DNA from: Diphasiastrum complanatum | Taxonomy: Eukaryota > Streptophyta > Lycopodiopsida > Lycopodiales > Lycopodiaceae | Assembly (NCBI GenBank): GCA_029204225.1 | Contig: CM055099.1 | Coordinates: 65,249,852 to 65,313,851 of the forward strand | Reading direction: 5' to 3' | DNA: 64,000 bases | In this document: in pieces, positions 10,558-21,269 of the stretch | Layout: every line of letters begins with the position of its first letter | Numbering within the stretch: the first letter of the stretch is position 1 | Translations under genes and position numbers: made by a program | The notes under the pieces: generated by a model | Databases searched by the model: none | What the model saw: only the letters and a program-made list of their open reading frames with translations | Told to the model about the DNA's origin: nothing

Positions 10558-12779
10558 TCACCAATAATCTCCACATGAACAAAAGCCATCTTGAAAGTGA
10601 TGAAATCTGATAGCATCTCTGACAACAATTCTACGTTGAGAAATTTTAGATAAGAATTTGGTGAATGTGTGACAATCTTTACAAACTCTAAGGTTCTTGA
10701 AGACATTTAGGGATGTATGGGGGGGTGTACTAATAAGCCCAAAAACCATGGCCAGCTTCTGACTATGAACAGTTAGTAATTCGTGTCCTTCATCCTCAAC
10801 ATCATGAAGCATAAGGTTGGTATCTGAAACATACCCAGCTCACTAAGCTGCTTATTTAATCTGTTCAGCTCAGTGTATATCTCCTTCACTTGAAAATGTG
10901 ACTTGTCATTTGCAACAAATTGGTGCACTCTATTTCCTACACTAATCCAGCTCTGCCCTGGCTCCTTTCTGACATTTCTGTCTATCATCAGTTTTCTCAC
11001 ATTTTCTGCATCCTGCCATCTGCCAGCTGCTATATAAATGTGTGACAAAATCACGTAAGGTGCCGCTTTGTGGGGATCCAATTCAACCAAAACTTCTGCA
11101 GCCTTTCTTCCTCGTTCTACATCTCCATGAACTCGACATGCACCAAGAAAGGCTGTCCAGATAACAGCGTCAGCTTCAAATGGCATGGATTGGATAAAAT
11201 CCTCTGCCTCCCGCAGTTGGCCAACCCGCCCAAGAAGATCAACCATACACACATAATGATCTGTTACTGGCTTGCTATTTGGAGCTATTGAGTTGAAATA
11301 GTGGAATCCTTCTTCCAATAGACCAAAGTGGCTGCAAACATGCAGAAGGTGTATCATGGTGATTTTGTCTGGCTTCAGGCATTCCTTTTGCATCTGTGCG
11401 AAAAATTGAAGGACTACTTCACCTCTCCCATGCTGAGCATATGCTGCCATGATAGCAGCCCATAAAATACCATCTCGCTCGAGTACTTCGTCAAACACAA
11501 CTTGTGCTTCCTCTAGATTGGCAGATTTTCCATACATATTAACCAGGGCAGTTGCCATAACAGAATCAATCGCTATCGGCTTCTTTAAAACAGCAGCATG
11601 AATCAACCTTCCCTCTTGAAGATCTGCAAGATTTGCACATGCATCAAGAATGCTCACAATGGTGACATTGTCTATTTCCACACCTTCTCGTTGCATCTGT
11701 CCAAAAAGTTGCACTGCTGCCTTGCTTTGTCCATAATGACAGTACGCAGTTAACATGGTGTTCCAAGAAACCACATCACGCTCAGGAAAGACGCGAAAAA
11801 TGCTCTCTGCATCTTCCAGGCTCCCACACTTACTGTACATGTTAATAAGGGCATTTACAATGGTAGAATCAACTTTAATACCATATTCATCTAGGAGAAT
11901 ATGAATCTTTTTACCGTCCGCGAGAGCTGATGAATCTGAACATGCATTGAGAAGGCTCACAAAAGTAATCTTGTCCGGTTGCAAGCCATCCTGCTTCATT
12001 TCCGCAAGCAGCTCAAAAGCTGTCTTTCGATTCCCATGTTGAGAAAAGACAGCAATCATGGCATTCCAAGCAACTAAGTCTCGCTCAGGCAGCTCAGTAA
12101 ACAATTTGCGTGCATCCTCGGCACTCTGGCACTTTCCATACATCTGAAAAAGAGCAGTACCACCACTAACATCTTCTTCTAAGCCACTGTCCATTATGCA
12201 CGTGTGAATGAGCTTTCCATCTGCCAAATAAGCAGGACTAGCACAAACACTAAGTGTACTTAAGAAGGTAATTTTATTCACTTTAACACCTTGTTGCCAC
12301 ATTTATTTAAAGAGTTGAAGGGCAGCATTATTATGTCCAAACCGGACATATGCTGCAATTAGGGCATTCCATGTGACAACATCTCGATTCGGCATTTCGT
12401 TAAACACTCTATGAGCATCATCAAGACTACCACACTTGCCATATATGGTAATGAGGAGATTACCGAGCAATTTGTGCCTGCCTAATCCCCTTGAGATGAT
12501 ATTAGCATGCACGTGTTTCCCCTCTGACAAGGCTCTGCGCTTCCCACAGTCTTGTAGTATTTGAATATAGGATAACAGCTCTGACTTACTTAGATATTCT
12601 GTCTTGGTTTCCAATCCATCGAGATATTTCAGTGTCTTCTTCAAGTGATAATTGTTGAGTAGACCAATACTACCGTCTTTTATCGACTCTACAAATGAAT
12701 CAATGGTCGAAAAGCCGAAGCCCTGATATCCGGTTAAATTTGGCCCTCTCCGAAGACGACTTCCTGTGAAAATTACCAA
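10558..12779 (-). pseudogene. PLS-class PPR protein with E and DYW domains, broken
   Basis: Proteins of this family enter plastids or mitochondria, bind RNA through PPR motifs and deaminate cytidines through the DYW domain. A series of P, L and S repeats is visible (MYGKCGSLDDAHRVFNEMP, then RDVVSWNTMLTAYCHYGQ, and others). E motifs follow (LGACRVHGDVERGRKAAEV, VRKEPGQSWI), and the protein ends in CSCGDYW. Two lesions break it. An in-frame TAA at 12303-12305 sits between LFK and MWQQ, and a one-base loss near 10838 precedes the DYW domain. The deaminase motif normally reads HSE but here reads HSQ (codon 10759-10761), so the catalytic Glu is lost. There is no ATG at the 5' end. A good acceptor (TTTTCACAG) near 12766 suggests an upstream first exon. 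I rate it a pseudogene; assembly error could explain the two breaks but less easily the Gln. Confidence 0.9.
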
Positions 12780-14170
12780 TAAAATGGTACATTAAGCTGT
12801 GAAGGTAACTGTAGAATCTAGCTCGTTGTGTTAAAATAAATTTCAATAAGAAATTGAAAAACAAAAAGATACACCGAATTTTGGAAACAGGAAAATCTGG
12901 GAATTGAATGTTTACCAGAAACTAATGACAAAGCGGACCTCCTCCAGTGCTGCATTCCTCCAATTTTGGAATAATGTTACTTGTGGCATTTAGAACCGCT
13001 AAATAAATGCTTCGGTGACAAATTGATGTGAACTCCAGACTTAACCCTCAAAGAAAATTGGCATGGTGATTTTCACTGTACAATTACTGCCCAAAATTAA
13101 AGATCCACAAGACAGGCAGATTTCATCTGTCAAATGGAGCTAGTGAGTAACAGAATAAATCAATTACTCTTTTTACGTCGCTGTAAGTGAAAATCAAAAG
13201 TGCACAGGATCTTTGCCTACAACATGGAAACCTGAACATGTCCAAAAGGGACATCAGACATAACAAGAGATATTTTTAAGCTCTGCAAGCTCGATCACGT
13301 CAGATCATAAACGTAAGATCTGAAGCTCTCTAATGCCGGAAAACAAAAACAAATAAATGCGTTTAGACAATTTACAAGGCATAACATAAATGATACTAAA
13401 TTCTAACAATTGCACGGTCGCTGAATTTCAAAGCAAACAACAAGGCTTTGCATTCTAAAATTCTCATTCAACAATAACATAAATACCTTTCAGCAGCACC
13501 AAACGTGACAGATATTTCTAACTGGATCTTGAAATTATAATAACAAGAAATGGCCTGTAAATCTACTGAAAATACACGAACACAGGCATTATATCTCATA
13601 CCTTTACTACAGGATACTGTGAATAAATACCACTCCGTATGTGTTGATTGATCCTTCAGCCATGGCAGCGGGGATTGAATCTCCCTTAGGTGCATCAATG
13701 CTTCATATCAGTGATGGAAGGTTCACTGGTTTACTGGTTTATGGTTCATCGCAATCTTGTGTAGTTCTAACAACGAACTGATAACATACAAGTAGATTGG
13801 CTATCTCAAAGCTCTGATGGCTGCTCGTTGATCAGTCTTGCTCAGCTTTCCTGCTCTCTGTATATGCGCACAAGCTTTTCTCTTTCTCTCTACTTAACGT
13901 TGGAAGGTGCTTGGGCAGAGGTAATGATGGAGTGACAATAGTTCTTCTCTTTCATCGATGAATTAGCTTTCTATTATGGGCTACAATATTACCGATTTGC
14001 TCAGGTAGCGAGTTACAGGTCGATGAACTCCCCGCCTTTTTGAGAAGGTATTATGAGCGCAACTCTTGCGATGGATGAGGGACTGTGATGGAGGTACACA
14101 GGTAGCTACACACAGGTAGCTGTATATTCGCATGTATACATAGATGGCTCGCGCTACTGATCAAGCAGGA
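12780..14170. other. Upstream region of PPR locus, no gene seen
   Basis: This is 5' of the minus-strand PPR gene and should hold its promoter and perhaps a first exon or transit-peptide exon joined through the acceptor near 12766. I could not identify that exon or a convincing TATA box. No transposon coding sequence is seen. Confidence 0.4.
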
Positions 14171-14248
14171 AGGTGGCATGGCAGGCCCCGACCAGCAAAG
14201 AAGGCCGAGGGCTTCGGGCCTTCCCCTACGTAATGCCATTGTGCGAAG

Positions 14249-14351
14249 GGTTTTTTTTTTTTTTTTTTTCATTTTTTGGTCGCAGGGCCGTACGCGTGGA
14301 CCAGTTTTTTTTTTTTTTTTTGATTTTTTGCCGTTTTTTTTTTCGCAAAAT
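14249..14351 (+). repeat. Poly-T runs
   Basis: Three long T tracts lie at about 14250-14270, 14305-14322 and 14333-14345, separated by a GC-rich piece containing CGTACGCGTGG. On the minus strand these are A tracts and could be tails of retroposed sequence, but no coding body adjoins them. Assembly errors are likely in such runs. Confidence 0.5.
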
Positions 14352-14412
14352 TTTTTACGTTTATGGTGGAATGTGGACGTGGACAGCCAATGACGGACTG
14401 CCACATAGCACA

Positions 14413-14453
14413 TGCACATTCCACCGGAGAGAGAACGTGCATTCCACCGGAGA
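14413..14453 (+). repeat. Short direct repeat
   Basis: Two copies of a unit ending in CATTCCACCGGAGA lie 23 bases apart in a GC-richer stretch. No gene is associated with them. Confidence 0.6.
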
Positions 14454-14819
14454 AAGGAGAGATAATGACATATTCCTAGGAGAGAGAAAATTGGATGGAC
14501 ATTATGCTCCTGGGGGTGGTCCCAAAATACAAAGGACACCTGAGCACAAGGCATTACGGGAAAGAGATAGTCCTCGATGGCCACTTCCTTATCCTCTCCA
14601 ATCGCGATTATGCTGCATACTGTTTGCAATAGTTCCCACTTCAGAATGGCGGTGCCTTTGCCGCGTGCAGGCCATCGCGGACTATCATCAAAGTGATCAT
14701 CTCCTTCAATGGATAATGAAGTATGGTTGTGACAATAGTAGCGACTATCAAGGCTTCACCCTCCCTCCTTTCATAGATATGAAATTCTCCAACGATATTA
14801 GCAATTGGCCCACAGAATG

Positions 14820-16573
14820 ATCATGCTAATGGCAATAGCTGAATATAACATTCATTAGGCAGTCTGGCAACATTTTGATATCAAAATGTGCTCTCTCTGA
14901 CTATCCTCAAAGACTCATTCTCAGACCAATACTTGTCATGACAATGGGATTCAATCTACAACATTTTTGACAGCCTCACCCATGGCTAGTTCTCCGTCCT
15001 CTCACTCATTCAGCTCCTCGCTCATTCAGCTCCGGTTTTGCTTCAGTATAACTAGTTCATAGCAACTCATTCCAAATCACAACTAGTAGTATTACAACTT
15101 TGTCTCTTTGACCTCGTTATCTCAAAGAAGCTCCTGGACAATAGCATAACAGTGTGGTTAGTGGACTCTCTCTACAGTAGCATATCAAAATGGTAGCTCA
15201 CACTCTCTTTCAATCAGCAATACTAGTTGAAATAACTTAACCTCGTCAGTAGCATCACAAGCCGTGCCATCCTTCGCCTTCAACACATCAGCACAACAGA
15301 GTAACATAACATAGCAGAGTAGCATAACATAGCAGCAGCATAACAAGGAAACGAGATCACTACACTTTTTTTCTTCCTCAGGTCTTAGAGCAGCATAACT
15401 CACTCTCTAACATCATAAATCAATGCAAATTTCTCAACGGTATCAGCAACAGTATCAGCACAGCAGCATAGCAGAAGAGCAATTAAACACAAGAGCAAAA
15501 CTCTTCACTGGTGTAGATTTTTTTCTCAACGTTTGGTGGTATTTTATAGATGGTGGCAAGAGGCCCACCCTTCACCCAGCCATTTTGTCATTCTTATCCC
15601 CTTTGTCTCTTTTCAACATGTGAAAAATGTAGGTACATCCATCACATCAATCAACTCTTTCTCCGTTATCATTTTCTCTTGGACTTGTCCAAACACCTAT
15701 GGACACTTGGTGTACATCAAAATTTTGATCGGCATTGCCGACATTTTTACATCCGGGCCAATTTTAAGGCCGTAAAAGTTCCGACTAGCCACATTTAGAC
15801 GGATTGGGACCTATTTCTACATGGACCGACTTTTTTTGCTCAGTCTTACAAAATTTGACCTATGTCACATGTTTTCGATGGTTCTCTAGACCATTTATAA
15901 AGTTATATCGTCAAAGTCTAGCCACTTTAAGGGCGGGCTGGGACCCCTCTTTGGTCCAACATTTTGCTTTCGTAGAATTTGTAGTAGTTTAGTGCTCGTC
16001 AAATACTCCGCAACCACTTTTTGCTCAATATGAGTCCGATTTTTGCCGTCAAAAATTCGGCTAACATAGCTATGTAGCAATCTCACGTGGGGGCCACTCA
16101 ACAACTGCCTTTCTATTCCCATCATCAATTTTCATACCCTCAAATGTTATATTGCATGTCGTAGATATAGTAGATATGTTTTAATAAACTCACACTTATT
16201 TTCTCTAGCATACAATTTCTACTATTTGAATATTCCTGAACAATCTTGAGATGTTTTTACACACGCCTATAGTGTTATACTATTGACAACAACATTGTCT
16301 AAAACAGCTAAAACAAAAAATTTGAATATATGGACAAAAAATTTGAGTATCATTTGAACTATTGTTGGAGTGTTAGCAAAATTGTCTTCTAATCATTTTG
16401 GTGAATAATTTACCTCCATTGAGGCAAATTAGAAGGTCATCCATCCTAGGTAATGTATAACTATTCTTTAGATTAAGTTATTGGGACCTTTGCATCTACA
16501 CAAATGTGTATCCTAATATGTTTTTTACTAAGCCAATGACATGTGCAACCCATTATCGGATTTTATATGTCCC
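14820..16573. other. No gene seen
   Basis: No recognisable protein homology on either strand. At 15295-15340 there is a degenerate repeat of GTAGCATAACATAGCA. The stretch 15700-16100 is moderately GC-rich with phrases such as GGACCGAC and GGGACC that also resemble 30450-30620, so both may come from the same unidentified non-coding repeat. Confidence 0.35.
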
Positions 16574-17592
16574 GTCATAATCTAGTCATGTTAAATCTAG
16601 GTTTTAGGTACTTGTCATAATCTAGTCATGTTAAATCTAGGTTTTTGGCAAGTACCTAGAAACTTCCATAAGTTGATAAGCTTAGGCAAGATCATCTAAA
16701 TAGGTCAATAGGCTGTTATAAATAGACATACAAGTATGAAAGAAATTCATCTCTCTCAATAGTGATTTTTTGTGTGTAGTATGCTATTTTTCTTATGTTT
16801 ATGGATTCACACGTGTGAGTACTGTTACTTTATTGATGTTTTATGGACATGTATAGTAAATTATCATATCTAAGTGTTCATGACAAGTGTGTAGTTGATG
16901 CATGATTTTTCACATTGGTAATGAAGCTAGTGTGCTTTCCAAATTAGCCAAAGATCAAAAGGCATAATTAGGTCTTTGTGATTTTATTTTTTCACAACAT
17001 CCCCGATTGCCAGCTAAGGTCCACAGCAGATGGCATAGCTTAATGCGTCTAAACACTTGTATATATCTGAAAAAATGTACAGCTTATTCATCATGCAAAT
17101 CCAAAAAGCATCCAGTAGGCATTGCAAATTGAATTTGAGCACATAAAGTAGATGCTACTACATCGATCAAACTCATACAAAGAGTCGGTAGCTATCGAAT
17201 GATCTTCAAATCATTGAAGCTGCCATAGAACAAGGGTTGGTTTCAAGTTCCCGGTTATCACCGTACCTATTTTGTGCTCGATATTTTGTTCTTTTCTAAT
17301 TCAATCCATTGTTTTGTTGCAATATAAATGCATGCTTCTCTAATTAACTGCTCTTTATGATACTACTATCAAATGCTTTTGCAATTAACAGTCTAATGAC
17401 TTTGTGCTTGTCTACATAATCAATCTCATCAATTCTTACGACTTTGAAATTAGAATCAAGTGAGCCATTCGACTCACCATTCTTATTCAAATTTGATAGG
17501 CGTAGTTCATTCACCAAGGGAAAAGGCTCATTTTGCAAAGCCCATAGATCTAACATTAGGAATACTTTTATCTTCACACCTCGCTCCCAACA
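16363..17592 (+). repeat. Copia LTR, plus orientation (left edge unsure)
   Basis: The right end CCCAACA directly precedes a tRNA-iMet primer site. The last ~250 bases match the LTRs at 20880-21268 and 19368-20275 read on the other strand; shared words include TTGATAGGCGTAGT and TAGAATCAAGT. A TGTTGGAG at 16363 would make a proper TGTTGG start, but this edge is not confirmed by a second copy. A TATA-like TATAAATAGAC near 16720 could be the promoter. Confidence 0.6.
16574..16645 (+). repeat. 40-bp tandem duplication
   Basis: A 32-base unit, starting GTCATAATCTAGTCATG and ending CTAGGTTTT, occurs at 16574-16605 and again at 16614-16645. The linker GGTACTTG recurs inverted just after the second copy as CAAGTACC. 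It lies within or just upstream of a Copia LTR. Confidence 0.8.
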
Positions 17593-17604
17593 TGGTATCA
17601 GAGC
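17593..17604 (+). promoter_or_regulatory. Primer binding site, tRNA-iMet
   Basis: TGGTATCAGAGC immediately follows the LTR end. It is the usual Copia and chromovirus primer site complementary to the 3' end of initiator methionine tRNA. Confidence 0.9.
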
Positions 17605-17767
17605 CTAGTTTCAAAGCTTACTTGATATCAGAAGCTTCCTTTAGAACACGATTCTATAAAATCAGTAGAATAATTGCTTTTTTGGTTTGATAATATCACT
17701 AGATTCTATTTTTTATTCTTAAGTCATTGATAGTAGTTAGACTACCTATAGAAAGACTAACTTCCAT

Positions 17768-18107
17768 ATGGATTTTCAAAGTAAGGTTGGTCATAGTATA
17801 GACAAGCTTGATGGATCCAACCACCACTTATGGAAACTTAAGATGAAAAATATGCTAATAGCCAAGGAGTTGTTGGATGTTGTCATAAGTATCAATGATA
17901 GACACAATGAAAATCACAAAACAATCTCCAAACGAAAGTTGAAGGATGGTAAAGCTTTTGAGCTGATCATGCTCAATATATCAGATACGCAAATCGGCCA
18001 TGTATCTGAAGCTCAGACTTTGAAAGAAGTCTAAGATATCCTTAGTACATTATATGATGTGAGGGATGTGACTTCTAAGTTACACCTTAGAAGAAAATGC
18101 TTCTCAC
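17768..18107 (+). pseudogene. Copia gag N-terminal part, cut off
   Basis: The reading opens at ATG 17768 and contains IDKLDGSNHHLWKLKMKNML and SDTQIGHVSEAQTLKEV, the N-terminal UBN2 region of a Copia gag. A TAA follows at 18032, but homology continues through LHLRRKCFSL and stops exactly where the left inverted repeat begins at 18108. The continuation of this gag is found on the opposite strand at 22734, which suggests a local inversion. Confidence 0.82.
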
Positions 18108-18503
18108 TAATCTTCATCCAATTGTTTATCCAGTTATGTGGATTTTCTTGTGTCTTTATACAGTCTGCAGAATTACAAGTGTTTTTATACAGTCTCAGAA
18201 ATACACGGAGTTTGACAATAGTGTCGCATTTTCTCTCTCTACAAACCCGACAGTGTCGCCTGTCAGGAATTATGTGTAAAAATGCAATGTCATTTTTTTC
18301 GTATTTTTCGCCTTTCATGAATTACATGTAAAAATGCAGTGTCGTCTTTTTCGCATCTTTTGTCTGTCAAGAATTATGAGTAAAAATGCAGTGTCGCATT
18401 TTTCGCCTATGGCAATTTACGTTCATTTATGCAGAGTGACAGTTTATGTTCATTTATGCAAACAGACTATTTACGGCCAATTGTCACCTCTTATCAGCAA
18501 GCA
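18108..18503 (+). repeat. Left arm of ~390-bp inverted repeat
   Basis: Starting at AATCTTCATCCAATTG, this arm matches the reverse complement of 22735-23120 closely along its whole length. Inside it are three degenerate ~48-bp units built on GTAAAAATGCAGTGTCG and TTTTTCGC, then two units of GTTCATTTATGCA. It abuts a truncated gag on its left. The subrepeats resemble an LTR U3 region. Confidence 0.85.
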
Positions 18504-19175
18504 ACTTATGAGAAGAACTGGATAAATGTCAGCAAACTCCAGCCAACTGGCAGTCGCATTTGACGACCTAATCACTTACTATAAATCAGCTGTTCATACA
18601 TCTCATTATCAACAAAAAGATCACCATTGTGAAGGAGTTGAGAGTTATTACACGACGCTTCCTGCACTCTCATCAAGCAGATCATTCACAATCAGAAAGT
18701 ATTGTTGTTAGCTCTCTATCAAGCTTTCAAGCTTGAACTCTCTTGAGCATTCTAGTTCAGTCTTTTAGAGATTTATTTTAGAGTTGCTATTTGCGCTACT
18801 GCTTATCAGTAGAGTTGCTTATTTCAAACTTATTATCAGTTACTCAAAGACAACTTTAGAGTGCGCGATTTCTATCCGCTATTGTCTTGCACTCATTAGC
18901 ATCTGATCTTATTTTTCTGAATCAATACTATTTTCTTATTGCGTTCAGTTTGTGTTAAAGTGCATGCATCTCTATATTGCTTTTGTAACTGGTAGAAATT
19001 GTTTGAGAATTCAATACTTTATGTTTGGCTACGTAATCACTTAGTATCTAGCGAAAGTTAGTTGCTAAAGATTGGACGTGATTCCCATCACTACTGCTTT
19101 GTTCAATTTTTGATAGGCGTAGTCATGCATTGGAAGTAGGAAGTTTCCGCATTCTATTACTCACGTATTTCCGAC
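18504..19175 (+). repeat. LTR-like R/U5 region, plus orientation
   Basis: This continues the left arm without break and looks like the rest of an LTR. TACTATAAATCAGC near 18578 could be a TATA box, the phrase TTTGATAGGCGTAGT near 19108 matches the U5 of the Copia LTRs nearby, and it ends CCGACA at 19175. A degraded primer site may follow. The right inverted arm lacks this part. Confidence 0.5.
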
Positions 19176-19322
19176 ATTTTGTGAGACTAGCCTTTCTTTG
19201 TGAATTCGTAATAATTTGATGACTTAAGAATGAGAAATAGTATCTCAAAATATCATGACACTATTATCATGAAACGCTCTAATTGGAAATCAATAGAAAA
19301 TGACCTGATACCAAAAAGTACT

Positions 19323-19373
19323 GCTCTGATACCATGTTGGATATTGAATAATAAAGCTCTAATACCATGTTGG
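19323..19373 (-). repeat. Duplicated LTR end and primer site
   Basis: On the minus strand, CCAACATGGTATTAGAGCT (19355-19373) is followed about 33 bases later by CCAACATGGTATCAGAGC (19323-19340). The LTR terminus plus the tRNA-iMet primer site has therefore been duplicated in tandem. Only the second copy has the canonical primer sequence. Confidence 0.75.
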
Positions 19374-20275
19374 AAGAAGGAAAGGATGCTCGATAGAGAA
19401 ATGGATGCACTATCGGGCTCTACAAAATAATCCCTCTTATAATGCATGACTACGTCTATCAAATTGTGACTATTGTCATGTTTGAATGATAAGTGATTCT
19501 AACTTTGAAATCAGCGTAATCGGTTAGATTGATTTAGTAGACAAACATAACAGAATTAACATTGCAGTATCGAAACATTTGACAACTCAGACAAAAATAC
19601 AAGAGAACATAATCATATTACAAATAGAACAGATAATCATTCGATCATTCTGACATAATATTGAACACGATAATTTTTTTTGATCAATTCAATAAGTAGC
19701 ATGTACAAAGCAGAAGAATCATGAGCAAAAACCATTAGCATATGCAACCACGTACATAAAACTATCTCTGACCATCTAATTAACTCTATCTAACACTTCC
19801 GCTAATAAGCAGTAAGTGTTTCTAGCAATGCGCTATATTAAACTTTAAGATCAATATACAAAAGAGCTGAAGATCTCATCGAAGAATTAACCTAGAAAGT
19901 GATCAATTATTTATACAAGTTTATGAATGTTGTTTAGGCTTATCCAAATGACAGTTGTGGACAGTTATTTTGTAGATCGCAATTGGCACTTAGCCACAAT
20001 GCGATGTCACTTATCTAGTAGGACTTCTTGAAAACTACTTGCAAAAACTGTTATGGCAAGTCGTTAGCTTCAGAACGAGTGGAAACAAGTTCTATTAACA
20101 TTCAATAGTTCGAACACCATTCGATTTGTCTAACTCGACTGTTAGCTATTCTCTTATATTTCTGTAAACTATGTAAACACATGAGTAAAACTACATAGCT
20201 AGATAGATGAATGGATGTAGATTAAAGATCGATTATTTGGATGATTGCCCATCGATTGTTCGAATAAATCCAACA
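19368..20275 (-). repeat. Copia LTR, minus orientation, full length
   Basis: Read on the minus strand it begins TGTTGGATTT at 20275 and ends CTTCCAACA at 19368, so its ends are perfect TGTTGG/CCAACA inverted termini, 908 bp in all. A primer site follows directly. Its U5 part matches the LTRs ending at 17592 and 20880. Only leader-like sequence remains on the element side. Confidence 0.78.
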
Positions 20276-20879
20276 AGCCTTGGGAAAAAACATTGGGCAA
20301 GTTTCATGGATAATATCTAATTCTTAAAATTTAAATAAATTTATTTGAAAAAAAAACTTTTCCTTGTGGTTGTGCTAGGGCCAAACTAGGGCAATGTCCA
20401 CAAGATGCAAGGTGTCCCATGTCATAAATGCAAGGGTAAGGCACGGAGGGTTGGGACATGGCATCACACGTGGAGGGATAGCCCTACATATCAAAGGCAC
20501 ATTTGGGTTGAAATATGCATTTCAGCTCATATTAATAAGTTATGCAATTGCCTTGAGTCAACCCATTCAATCAAGGCCCACAAAGGAGGCGATAGGCTTG
20601 TGGCTCAAGTGGGACTGATTTGGGCTCGCCACAGGTAAAGGGGTAGCCCCACATATCCAAGGCTATTTCAAGCTAAAACTTTGTTAGAATTGACGTCTCA
20701 TTGTGTCATGGGGGTCAAGAATGGCCTGTTATTTCGAGGTGATGTATGCGGCTCTTAACGCATTATAGAATCGGGGGAAGGGGACAACATGCCATCTATA
20801 TGATCGAATGACAGTCTCTCTGCATGCATGCAACCACTAGATACTATGTCCAGCTCCATGTTGGGAGTGTCCAACTCCA
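20276..20879. other. No gene; diverged direct repeat
   Basis: No coding homology. A GC-richer unit containing GGGATAGCCCTACATAT and AAGGCACATTT near 20476 recurs diverged as GGGGTAGCCCCACATAT near 20640, about 165 bases apart. At 20855-20890 two copies of (C/A)CTCCATGTTGGGAG mark a mutated, duplicated LTR end with a degraded primer site. Confidence 0.45.
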
Positions 20880-21268
20880 TGTTGGGAGGAAGGTGTGGAG
20901 ATAGAAATATCCGAAATGCCAGATCAATGGGCTCTACGGAATGAGCCCTCGGTGCATGAAATACACCTATCATATTCGAATAAGAAAGCTGAGTCGAATG
21001 ACTCGGCTGATTCTACTTGATTCTAACTTTAAAGTCATCATAATCAATGAAATTGATTACAGACAAACACAAAGTCGTTAAACTGTTAATTGTGAAAACA
21101 TTAGATAGTTCAAACAATTATACACAAGAGCAGTATCAGATAGAACAGTTAATCAAAGAAGCATACATCCATACTAACTTAAATCTGAATGCAATAATAC
21201 AATGGATTGATTCATAAAGTAACAAGTACCAAGTCAATTAAAATAGTGGGCACAAAACAGTTGCAATG
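20880..21268 (-). repeat. Copia LTR, minus orientation, truncated
   Basis: The minus-strand sequence ends CCTCCCAACA at 20880 and shares long stretches with the LTR ending at 17592 (TTAGAATCAAGTAGAATCAG, CCGTAGAGCCCAT). Its upstream end is cut where integrase-coding sequence begins near 21270, so LTR and pol were joined by deletion or recombination. Confidence 0.7.
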
Positions 21269-21269
21269 A

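Noticed and set aside
12303-12305. Idea that the PPR stop is removed by U-to-C RNA editing
   Set aside because: U-to-C editing in ferns, lycophytes and hornworts is known in organelle transcripts; PPR genes are nuclear, and a frameshift and lost catalytic residue are also present.
14051-14820. ORFs of 192-215 codons around 14173-14820
   Set aside because: They owe their length to poly-T/poly-A tracts giving Phe or Lys runs; no domain is seen.
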